The translations under genes and the position numbers were made by a program. A stretch of DNA of 60,872 nt from Roseburia hominis (lineage in GTDB: Bacteria; Bacillota; Clostridia; Lachnospirales; Lachnospiraceae): assembly GCF_021531695.1 (NCBI RefSeq), contig NZ_JADYUI010000014.1, positions 1 through 60,872 of the forward strand, read 5' to 3'. Positions within the stretch are counted from its first letter, which is position 1; the number at the start of each line of letters is the position of its first letter. This document shows, in pieces, positions 8,183 through 15,929 of the stretch. Under the pieces are notes generated by a model. The model was not told the origin of the DNA and ran no database searches. It saw nothing but the letters and a program-made list of their open reading frames with translations.

Positions 8183-8458
8183 TTAAAGAAAGTAATGACA
8201 AAAGGAGATTCCATATAATAAGAAAAATCCACCTGTTCCAAGCACTCCCAATATGCCTGCCGTATAGGGATTCATTCCGACACTGACTGAGATTCCCTGC
8301 ATTGCAAGAAATTCATTTGCAAAATAAATACACACAAGTCCAACCACAACACGTACCAGAAAATTCAAAATATATTCTGATTTTTTCTTTACTCCTCCCA
8401 AAAAAAGAATCAACACACACATTCCAAGAATTGCCCATATCCCATACTTTGTTTCCAT
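8183..8458 (-). CDS. bofA: BofA family pro-sigma-K processing inhibitor-like protein
   Basis: Small membrane protein of 91 aa with two or three hydrophobic segments. The C-terminal half carries the family signature Gly-Met-Asn-Pro-Tyr-Thr, a Gly-rich helix, then Phe-Leu-Leu-Tyr-Gly. In Bacillus, BofA holds back the SpoIVFB protease that activates sigma-K; in Lachnospiraceae the family is kept even where sporulation is not seen. The neighbour on the other side of a shared 133-bp intergenic region is the yaaL-like gene, matching the Bacillus recR-yaaL-bofA neighbourhood, although here the two genes diverge and recR is absent. Confidence 0.75.
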   Translation of the reverse strand: METKYGIWAILGMCVLILFLGGVKKKSEYILNFLVRVVVGLVCIYFANEFLAMQGISVSVGMNPYTAGILGVLGTGGFFLLYGISFCHYFL

Positions 8459-8525
8459 CTATTTTCCTGCCATATTCCCGATTTCCTTAAACTATATACG
8501 ATTTTTTTTAATTTATTCATTTATT

Positions 8526-8555
8526 TTGTATAGAAAAAATTTTTTTGCTTATACT
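8526..8555 (+). promoter_or_regulatory. Promoter of the yaaL-like gene
   Basis: -35 TTGTAT (8526-8531), 18-bp spacer that is almost entirely A/T, -10 TATACT (8550-8555). It lies 37 bp upstream of the start codon. Confidence 0.5.
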
Positions 8556-8591
8556 TAGTAAAAAGAGGATTTTTCCCAAAAGAAAGCGGGG

Positions 8592-8819
8592 ATGAAATTG
8601 TTTCCATTGTTTGACGCAAATCAAAAAAAAGATAAACGTTACATGCTTTTACTTGATGATCTGGCTCGCACCAAACATGAATTAGACAAAGCCTATACTA
8701 ATTTTGAAAATGTAGTGGACCCGGATTTAATTGACGCCTCTATCTATGAAGTAAAAGCCGTCCAGATGCGTTATAAATTTTTATTAGGCTGCGCAAAAGA
8801 ATATGATACTTTACACTAA
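8592..8819 (+). CDS. yaaL: YaaL-like DUF2508 protein (75 aa)
   Basis: Small soluble helical protein of unknown biochemical role. The pattern of an N-terminal Leu-Leu-Asp-Asp-Leu segment, then Asp-Pro-Asp-Leu-Ile-Asp-Ala-Ser-Ile-Tyr and a final helix ending in Arg-Tyr-Lys-Phe-Leu-Leu matches the DUF2508/YaaL family. It diverges from bofA. Start ATG with GCGGGG just upstream, a weak but plausible site. A strong hairpin begins at the stop codon and ends the transcript. Confidence 0.75.
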   Translation: MKLFPLFDANQKKDKRYMLLLDDLARTKHELDKAYTNFENVVDPDLIDASIYEVKAVQMRYKFLLGCAKEYDTLH

Positions 8820-8850
8820 AAAGAGGATTCTAAACCAAGAATCCTCTTTT
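8819..8850. terminator. Bidirectional terminator between yaaL and fliS
   Basis: 13-bp perfect stem, 8819-8831 with 8838-8850, and a 6-base loop. The arms are A-rich on the left and end in TTTT on the right, so the hairpin can stop transcription in both directions. The stop codon of fliS (8830-8832) lies inside it. Confidence 0.85.
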
Positions 8851-9306
8851 ATTATCTGACTCTGTATAATTTTCATTAATATCATTTTTCCCGTAAGTGA
8901 TACCGGCATAAACCTGCTGGGTATTACTCATAAGTGGTGCGGAATTGTCCTTTTTCGCCGCTTCCGCAAACCCTTCCCTAAGTCCACTTAAGACCTGCTC
9001 TGCATGAGAAATACCTTCCAGATCATGCTTCATCATGGACTTTGCCAGTTCCTCTCTGCAATAGACATACAATGCATACAAAGTATCTGCCGGCTTGTAT
9101 TTAAAATCCAATGACTCTATCAACTGTATTAATACCTTATCAATATTACGGATATTGGCTTTAAATGCTTCGTTTTCCTCCGCATGAAAAGCTTCTTTTG
9201 CATCCTCAAAATAGGTTGACATAATATCATACATTGTAACAACAAGCTCGCTTCTGTTATCCTGACTGATGCGTCTTGTGTATTCCTGTATTTTCTCTTT
9301 TTGCAT
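8830..9306 (-). CDS. fliS: FliS-like flagellar export chaperone
   Basis: Cytoplasmic chaperone that binds the C-terminus of flagellin before export. The 158-aa protein is all-helical with the family pattern of an N-terminal Tyr-x-Arg-Arg-Ile segment, Glu-Leu-Val-Val-Thr-Met-Tyr-Asp near residue 20, and a helix with Ile-Asp-Lys-Val-Leu-Ile-Gln-Leu-Ile-Glu-Ser-Leu-Asp. It is longer than classic FliS (about 130 aa) because of a polar C-terminal tail of about 40 residues. It lies 13 bp downstream of the flagellin gene in the same orientation, which supports the call. Confidence 0.8.
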   Translation of the reverse strand: MQKEKIQEYTRRISQDNRSELVVTMYDIMSTYFEDAKEAFHAEENEAFKANIRNIDKVLIQLIESLDFKYKPADTLYALYVYCREELAKSMMKHDLEGISHAEQVLSGLREGFAEAAKKDNSAPLMSNTQQVYAGITYGKNDINENYTESDNKRGFLV

Positions 9307-9319
9307 AATTCACACTCTC

Positions 9320-10762
9320 TTAAGGATTTAACAACTGCAATACCTGCTGTGGAATATCATTTGCCTGGGACAACACCGAAGTTGCTGCCTGCTGTAATAC
9401 CTGCTGATTTGCATATTCTACCATTTCTGTTGCCATATCAATATCCTTGATTCTGGAAAATGCAGCGGTCAAATCCTCATCGGTCTGTCCTAAACTTGCA
9501 TTGGCATGCTCCATACGATTAGAATAAGCTCCGATTCTGGAACGTACCTCAGATACTCTTGCAAGTGCTGCATCTAAGGTATCCATTGCAAGGGTTGCAC
9601 CATTAATCGTAGTTAAATCTATTTTATCCAAATACAGACTCTCGGAACTGATTTCCGGAATACGAACCGAAATCTGCTGTGCTTCATTGGCACCGGACTG
9701 AATATTCATCGTACCGATATCGGTAACTTCAAATGTAAGCGGATTTTTTGTCGTATCCGTTGGGTCAAAATCAGAATCAATGGAAAAGTCCATGCTAAAT
9801 CCACCTTTATCCGTAATGGTAACACGATTTCCAATGGTGGTTGCCGTTGCAGAAGATTCAAAATTAGAATCTGTGGCAGCCGGTTTCTTCCTCAATGTCA
9901 CAACTGCATCCTTAAGCCCTATTGGAGTTGTCGTAATGGATTTTTCTATATCATCTTTATCTTTTTCCTTTACTGCATATGAAATGTTTAACTCAGCTTC
10001 GCTTCCTAATTTTTGGGAAGTAAAGGTCACACTACGATTACCATTACCATCATCATTAAAAGTCGCATCAGCTTCTCCTTTTTCTGCGGCATACCGGATG
10101 CTTTCTTTAATATCTTCCTCGGTAAGACCTGCACTGTATACTATCTCATGCTTAAAACCATTGACATTAAGTACAACACTTTTATCCTGATCCAGATTAT
10201 TTTTAATCTCTGTTACTAAATTATTCGTTGTTGTAAATGTTGCCTTTTCTGCCATAGATGTTACATTGACCTTATAAGTACCGGTCGGAACATAGTCAGA
10301 GACATATACTCTGTCCACACCCTTCGCATAAACTCTTGCATCCAAAGTTCCGTCTAATAAGGTTTTTGTATTAAATTCCGTATCTTTGGAAATACGATCA
10401 ATTTCTTTTCTCAATGCAACAATTTCCTGCTGCGAAGCCTCTCTGTCTTCTACTGTGTTGGTATCATTTGCTGCCTGAACTGCAAGTTCATGCATTCTCT
10501 GAATAATGCTTACAACCTCATTTAATGCTCCATCCGCCGTATTTAATGCAGATGTACCATCCTGTGTATTGCGGCTTGCCTGCTCAATACCGTCAATCTG
10601 CTGTTTCATCTTATTGGAAATCGCAAGTCCTGCCGGATCATCCTTGGCATTATTAATGCGAAGTCCGGAAGAAAGTCTTTCAATTGCTGCGGTAAGCTTA
10701 TCCTCCGTTCTTAGTAACTGTGTATTTGATATCACTGCTGCTATATTCTGATTTACTTTCAT
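9320..10762 (-). CDS. fliC: Flagellin
   Basis: Filament protein of 480 aa. The N-terminal D0/D1 region (about residues 1-145) has the classic motifs Leu-Ser-Ser-Gly-Leu-Arg-Ile-Asn, Asp-Asp-Pro-Ala-Gly-Leu-Ala-Ile-Ser and Glu-Leu-Ala-Val-Gln-Ala-Ala-Asn. The C-terminal region ends with Gln-Val-Leu-Gln-Leu-Leu-Asn-Pro. The middle (150-380) is a Thr/Asp/Lys-rich surface region unlike the ends, as usual for flagellins. The ATG start has GAGGTG five bases upstream. The sigma-28-type promoter at 10837-10864 lies directly upstream and fliS follows, so this is probably a flagellin-chaperone transcript. Confidence 0.95.
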   Translation of the reverse strand: MKVNQNIAAVISNTQLLRTEDKLTAAIERLSSGLRINNAKDDPAGLAISNKMKQQIDGIEQASRNTQDGTSALNTADGALNEVVSIIQRMHELAVQAANDTNTVEDREASQQEIVALRKEIDRISKDTEFNTKTLLDGTLDARVYAKGVDRVYVSDYVPTGTYKVNVTSMAEKATFTTTNNLVTEIKNNLDQDKSVVLNVNGFKHEIVYSAGLTEEDIKESIRYAAEKGEADATFNDDGNGNRSVTFTSQKLGSEAELNISYAVKEKDKDDIEKSITTTPIGLKDAVVTLRKKPAATDSNFESSATATTIGNRVTITDKGGFSMDFSIDSDFDPTDTTKNPLTFEVTDIGTMNIQSGANEAQQISVRIPEISSESLYLDKIDLTTINGATLAMDTLDAALARVSEVRSRIGAYSNRMEHANASLGQTDEDLTAAFSRIKDIDMATEMVEYANQQVLQQAATSVLSQANDIPQQVLQLLNP

Positions 10763-10836
10763 ATACGCACCTCATTCTTTTCCTGTGTCTCGCATCCTTG
10801 CGGTTTTCTGACCTTCCCTGTCACAATCTAATTACT

Positions 10837-10864
10837 ATATCGGTTTATTTTTCCAAATTCTTTA
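10837..10864 (-). promoter_or_regulatory. Sigma-28 (SigD/FliA) type promoter for flagellin
   Basis: On the minus strand, TAAA (10861-10864), 16-base spacer, ACCGATAT (10837-10844). The -10 matches the B. subtilis SigD consensus GCCGATAT at seven of eight bases. The site overlaps the end of the upstream gene, whose stop is at 10845. Confidence 0.75.
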
Positions 10865-13800
10865 CTACTTCAAGGAAATTTCTTGCGATATCATATAATG
10901 TCGCAGTCTGAATTTTTGAAAGCTCCTTCTCACCATTCTGTCTCACCTGTTCCTGTCTTTCAAACGTATTCAAATCCAGCGACTTACTGTATACAAAATT
11001 AAGACTTGTTTCTGTTGCTCCGCTCTCTTTTAACGTTGGCACATGCTCACTTACTGCTGCCGAAATTTCTTCTTTTTTCGCTTCAAAAAGTGAAACCGTA
11101 TCCTCTCTGTCCGATGCAACATAACCGGTTACACCAAGCGAAGACGCCTTAATCTGCGCCGCCACCTTTCCGAGCAAATCCGTATCAAATGTAATGTTAA
11201 CCAGTCCCTTTTCCGCTTCATCACGCACAACACGAAGATGCACACTGGTAATCTCATTTTCGATAAGAATCGGTACGACATAACTTTCTTCGCTTGCCAT
11301 CATCTTACCGGCAAGCTCGATTTGAGTATGCATTAACTTCATTTCCTTAATCTTAAGACTTGTCACATTGGCATGATCCACTAACATGGTATCCATAACA
11401 CGCTCTGCTGTCTTTTCCAGATTTTCCTGCGCTTCTTTCATTGCTTCCGGTGTTTTTATGGCTTCCCCGTATTTTTCAATCATCTCTGCCTTTGCTTCTT
11501 CTAAATCCGTATCTTTTATGTCATCGGTATTTTTCGCAAAGAGACGACGATATGCTCCATTTCTGTTATATAAAAATTCTTTTGCCGCCAAAACATTGTA
11601 TACTGTATTCGGCATATCATAATCCATAAGCAACTGATAGACTTCTTCCTGTGCCGTCATTGCGGCTTCTACATCCTGCCTTTGTGCTTTTACATAACTT
11701 TCATTTTCCTGCTTCGAAGTCTCTGTCTGCTGCATCTTTTCCAATAATTCTTCCGGTGTCATTTCTTCCCACCCGTTCTCATTCGCAGCCATACGCAAAC
11801 GTTCCGGCGAAAGCATGTCCAGTGCAGATTTTGCACAGTTGGTCTGGTAAGCACTCTCAATTTGTTCGGTAATGGATTTTCCCTCACTTTTCACTTCCTG
11901 ACTGACACCATACGAATCATCAATGGAAATATCCATGTTACTGTGCTTTTTCGAACGGACTTCCATCAGCAAATTCCGCATGGTAATTTCCGCACCCTGT
12001 TCTACCAACGCTCCAATCGCTGCCCCATCTGTCTTTTCGATCTGACGAAGCAGACGATAGATTCCAATATAGGCATTCCGTTCTTCTTCGGAAATTTCAT
12101 GATTCTGTTCTAATTTCCACAAATATTCACTAAAACGCTCACTACCCTGAGGATCTAATTCATCGTTGATTTCTTCTGCCGTCTGGTTCAATTCGTCTAA
12201 ACTCATATCCAGCGGATTTTTCCCTTTTCGTATCATCTCACGAACCACTGCCGGCGACAGGTTCTCAAAAACTCTTTGCACGGTTTCATCCGTTGCTTTC
12301 ATTTCTATAATAGATTCTTCCGTAATCTCTAAATTGTTATATGCCAGAATACGAACAGCACGTTCATTCTCTGCACTTGTTTCAAGCTCTAAATCCGTAA
12401 GAATCGCATCCACATTACGAAATGCTTTCTGTATCGAATCTCCCAAATCTTTTCTTGGAACCGTCATCAGCGTTTCATAGCTTTCCCCTGCTTTTTCCAT
12501 TGCTTTTTGTAAAGCAGCCGCTTCGTTATGTAAACCATTCAGTGTGGAAATCTCTGCTTTCGGAATTCCAAGCGTATATGCCGGCATTACTTTCAATTCA
12601 GAAACTGTATTTACGGCATCAGAAAACAGGGTTACATTTTCTTCACTCGCATCAATGTTTCCCTGTTCGAGCAATGTCTTATAATAATTATTTTCTACAT
12701 TTCTTAACTCTTCTACCAGATCTTCAAGCGGCTTTGTGTCAATCGAAATGCCACGTTTTAATAATGCATAATTCGCTTCTTTCGTCATAACAAGTCTTGC
12801 TTCTTCTAACTGCCTTTTCGCTGTCAGCAAAGCAAGCCCTTTGTTGGAAACCTGGGCTTCCTCTGAAACAATCTGCACATTCTCTGCTTCAGGATTCTGG
12901 TTAACATGAAATGCCTCCTTTAAGTTTGAAACGGTAAGTTCCAATCCATTGGAAACGACATAGTCCACGTCTTTTTCTGTGGCATTTTTTACAATTTCTA
13001 CTGCCTGTGCCGCTTTTTCTTCCAAAGAATATCCCTCTAATAATAAGGCATCTTTCGGACGGTTTCCCTTTGAAATCGCATCGGTAATTGCCGTCAGCAC
13101 CTCTTCCTGACTGACCGGAAGTTCTAAATTCTTTAAATCGTTATAATAGCTTAAATTTTCCGGTGTAAAGGCAATATCATTTTGAATCATAAAATAGCTT
13201 AATTCTTCTGTAGCATCATTCACGGTAAGACCTGATTTTACAATGATATCATCAACCTGCTCTTTTAATGCAGTATAGTCCATCTCCATATTTGTATTTT
13301 TCGGATATACCATACTTGCACTATATTCTGCTTTATATATATTTTCTACCGTCGGCGGTAATTCCTGATCAACCAGATATTTCATCGCGCCATCGGAAAG
13401 TTCTGTCAGATTCTCTGTCTGCTTTAAGACTTCTATGGATTCTTCCATATTTTCCTCTGTCGTTGGTAATCCCGCCTGCTCTAAGGTTCCCTCAATTTGA
13501 ACTGCAAGTGCCACATTACCAGTAATCTCAGCGATTTTTTCCTCACTCAGTCCATCCCCCATGCAACTGACATCCACTCCTGCTTTCGCAAGCTGCATTT
13601 TTATTTTATCTGTTACCGTAACAATCGTCTTCGCATCCGTAGAACATAGAGAAAATCCGTCCTCACGCATCGCATCACTCTGGCTCAATGTCACAGAGTT
13701 GCCGGTTACTAACATCTCATTCTTCATAAGTGTCGCATCCATGACACTCGCCTGCGCCATGACATCCTGCATTGTCCCGGCTGCTTCCGCTTTTGGATTT

Positions 13801-13946
13801 TCATAAGTTGCCTGAATATTGTTCTTATTTTTCCAGACAATTTCCTTATTATTTTTAGGAGCGGTCTCACCTGTTGAAACCGCTCCCTTCATTTCCAAAC
13901 CTTCTTTTTGGGTTACGTCCAATACATTTGCTTTTTCTATTCTCAT
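10845..13946 (-). CDS. Very long helical repeat protein upstream of flagellin (DUF6240-like)
   Basis: 1033-aa soluble protein without signal peptide or membrane helix. It resembles the DUF6240 proteins of Lachnospiraceae. The middle is built from loose repeats with a pattern of Leu-Pro-x-Thr-x-Glu-Asn followed by helices (for example near residues 160, 205 and 265). The last 170 residues include beta-rich sequence (Val-His-Leu-Arg-Val-Val-Arg, Val-Asn-Ile-Thr-Phe-Asp-Thr-Asp) that recalls the C-terminal fold of hook-length control proteins; this is an inference from pattern only. ATG 13946 is chosen over the upstream GTG because GGAGG lies eight bases before it. Its place directly before flagellin suggests a flagellar role. 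No enzymatic motif seen. Confidence 0.7.
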   Translation of the reverse strand: MRIEKANVLDVTQKEGLEMKGAVSTGETAPKNNKEIVWKNKNNIQATYENPKAEAAGTMQDVMAQASVMDATLMKNEMLVTGNSVTLSQSDAMREDGFSLCSTDAKTIVTVTDKIKMQLAKAGVDVSCMGDGLSEEKIAEITGNVALAVQIEGTLEQAGLPTTEENMEESIEVLKQTENLTELSDGAMKYLVDQELPPTVENIYKAEYSASMVYPKNTNMEMDYTALKEQVDDIIVKSGLTVNDATEELSYFMIQNDIAFTPENLSYYNDLKNLELPVSQEEVLTAITDAISKGNRPKDALLLEGYSLEEKAAQAVEIVKNATEKDVDYVVSNGLELTVSNLKEAFHVNQNPEAENVQIVSEEAQVSNKGLALLTAKRQLEEARLVMTKEANYALLKRGISIDTKPLEDLVEELRNVENNYYKTLLEQGNIDASEENVTLFSDAVNTVSELKVMPAYTLGIPKAEISTLNGLHNEAAALQKAMEKAGESYETLMTVPRKDLGDSIQKAFRNVDAILTDLELETSAENERAVRILAYNNLEITEESIIEMKATDETVQRVFENLSPAVVREMIRKGKNPLDMSLDELNQTAEEINDELDPQGSERFSEYLWKLEQNHEISEEERNAYIGIYRLLRQIEKTDGAAIGALVEQGAEITMRNLLMEVRSKKHSNMDISIDDSYGVSQEVKSEGKSITEQIESAYQTNCAKSALDMLSPERLRMAANENGWEEMTPEELLEKMQQTETSKQENESYVKAQRQDVEAAMTAQEEVYQLLMDYDMPNTVYNVLAAKEFLYNRNGAYRRLFAKNTDDIKDTDLEEAKAEMIEKYGEAIKTPEAMKEAQENLEKTAERVMDTMLVDHANVTSLKIKEMKLMHTQIELAGKMMASEESYVVPILIENEITSVHLRVVRDEAEKGLVNITFDTDLLGKVAAQIKASSLGVTGYVASDREDTVSLFEAKKEEISAAVSEHVPTLKESGATETSLNFVYSKSLDLNTFERQEQVRQNGEKELSKIQTATLYDIARNFLEVVKNLEK

Positions 13947-14013
13947 ATGTAAAGCCTCCACGCTTTTTCTCTATTATCTATGTCGGAGAAAATAGCAGAA
14001 AACTTTAGCACTA

Positions 14014-15912
14014 TTAATAAGCAAATACTGCAACACCAAATCCCGGCAATGGATAAGAAATCGAATATTCTCTTCCATCGCATTCGACTGGCTTTGCTTT
14101 ATAAGAAACCGGACGTTTTTCGCCACTACCGCCAAATGTAGCATCATCACTATTTAATACCAGTTTGTAAGTTTTATTTTTCGGCACACCAACCATATAA
14201 TCTTCCCTTGCAACCGGTGTAAAATTAATGACAAATAAAAGATTGTTTTTTCCATCTTTACTTTTTCTTATGAAACTAAAAATACTACGCTCTCTGTCAT
14301 TCGCATTAATCCATTCAAATCCGTCCCAGTCATGATCATTTTCATACATGCACGGATTCTTCTTGTATAAATGCAATAATGCTTTTACATAATTCTGTAA
14401 ATGTTTATGTTTTGGATCATCCAGTAAGAACCAATCCAGCTCACGCTCTTCACTCCACTCCCGGCTCTGACCAAACTCCTGACCCATAAACAAAAGCTTC
14501 TTTCCCTGATGTCCCATCATAAACGCATACCCTGCCATGAGATTTTTGAACTTATCTTCTTCTTCACCCGGCATTTTATTTAACATGGAACATTTCAGAT
14601 GAACTACCTCATCATGAGATAACACCAGGATATAATGTTCACTGCTATTATAACTCATGGCAAATGTCATCTTATTGTGATTGTCTTTCCTGAAATAAGG
14701 ATCTAATTTCATATAATCAAGGAAATCATGCATCCAGCCCATATTCCATTTATAGGTGAAATCCAATCCTCCTTTTTCTGCCGGTCCCGTCACCATCGGC
14801 CATGCCGTCGACTCCTCAGCAATCATAAGTGTTCCGTTATTTCTATCGGTAACAACCGTATTGATATGGCGGAAAAATTCAATCGCTTCTAAGTTCTTAT
14901 TCTCTCCATACTGATTTGGCACCCACTGCCCCGCCTGTTTTCCGTAATCAAGATAAAGCATAGACGCAACTGCATCCACACGCAGACCATCTACATGATA
15001 CTGCTCAATCCACATAAGTGCACTTCCAATCAGGAAATTCTTGACCTCTGTTCTTCCATAATCAAAAATTTTGGTTCCCCAATCCGGATGCTCTCCTTTT
15101 CTCGGATCCGCATACTCATACAATGGCTGTCCGTCAAAGTCTGCCAGACCATGCGCATCTCTCGGAAAATGTGCAGGAACCCAATCCAGAATCACGCCTA
15201 TTTTGTTCTTATGCAGATAATTTACCAGATACATAAAATCTTCCGGCGTTCCATAACGTGAAGTCGGTGCATAATATCCGGTTACCTGATACCCCCAGGA
15301 ACCATCATACGGATACTCTAAAATTCCCATGAATTCTACATGAGTATACCCCATTTCTTTTACATATTTCGTAAGAGAATGTGCAAGTTCCCGATAAGTA
15401 TAAAGAGAATCATCTCCATTTCTCGGATGACGCATCCAGGAACCCGGATGTACCTCATAAATTGTCATCGGCACGGAATAAACATCTTTTGTATTTTTTC
15501 TTTGTTTCATCCACGCCTCATCCGACCAGTTAAAGTTTGTAATATCAGCTACAATAGATGCCGTTCCCGGACGAAGCTCTGCATAGTTTGCATATGGATC
15601 TGCTTTATATAACTTCTTCCCATCCGGCGTAATAATGAGATATTTATACATATCTCCGCAGTTTGCTTCCGGAATAAAGCAATGATAAATTCCCATTTCT
15701 TCCGGCTCTAACCGCTCCATTTCATTTGCGCCTTCATTCCAGTTGTTGAATTCACCAATAACAAAAACCTTATCTGCATGCGGTGCCCAGACCTGAAAAC
15801 GGATGCCCTTTATACCATTTTCGCTGTCCGCATGCGCCCCCAACTTCTTATAAATGTCATAATGTGTCCCCTGACCAAATAAGTACATATCCAAATTCGA
15901 AAATTTCCCCAT
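14014..15912 (-). CDS. glgB: 1,4-alpha-glucan branching enzyme
   Basis: Glycogen branching enzyme of the GH13 family, 632 aa, the usual length. An N-terminal CBM48-type beta domain (about residues 30-130, with Val-Trp-Ala-Pro-His-Ala and Glu-Phe-Asn-Asn-Trp) is followed by the catalytic barrel: Asp-Gly-Leu-Arg-Val-Asp-Ala-Val holds the nucleophile, Ile-Ala-Glu-Glu-Ser-Thr the acid/base, and Leu-Ser-His-Asp-Glu-Val the third carboxylate. A C-terminal beta domain completes it. It transfers alpha-1,4 segments to alpha-1,6 positions in cytoplasmic glycogen. No other glycogen gene is nearby; the TPR/P-loop gene ends 18 bp upstream, suggesting co-transcription. Confidence 0.95.
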   Translation of the reverse strand: MGKFSNLDMYLFGQGTHYDIYKKLGAHADSENGIKGIRFQVWAPHADKVFVIGEFNNWNEGANEMERLEPEEMGIYHCFIPEANCGDMYKYLIITPDGKKLYKADPYANYAELRPGTASIVADITNFNWSDEAWMKQRKNTKDVYSVPMTIYEVHPGSWMRHPRNGDDSLYTYRELAHSLTKYVKEMGYTHVEFMGILEYPYDGSWGYQVTGYYAPTSRYGTPEDFMYLVNYLHKNKIGVILDWVPAHFPRDAHGLADFDGQPLYEYADPRKGEHPDWGTKIFDYGRTEVKNFLIGSALMWIEQYHVDGLRVDAVASMLYLDYGKQAGQWVPNQYGENKNLEAIEFFRHINTVVTDRNNGTLMIAEESTAWPMVTGPAEKGGLDFTYKWNMGWMHDFLDYMKLDPYFRKDNHNKMTFAMSYNSSEHYILVLSHDEVVHLKCSMLNKMPGEEEDKFKNLMAGYAFMMGHQGKKLLFMGQEFGQSREWSEERELDWFLLDDPKHKHLQNYVKALLHLYKKNPCMYENDHDWDGFEWINANDRERSIFSFIRKSKDGKNNLLFVINFTPVAREDYMVGVPKNKTYKLVLNSDDATFGGSGEKRPVSYKAKPVECDGREYSISYPLPGFGVAVFAY

Positions 15913-15929
15913 AGAAAAACCCCCTTCTC

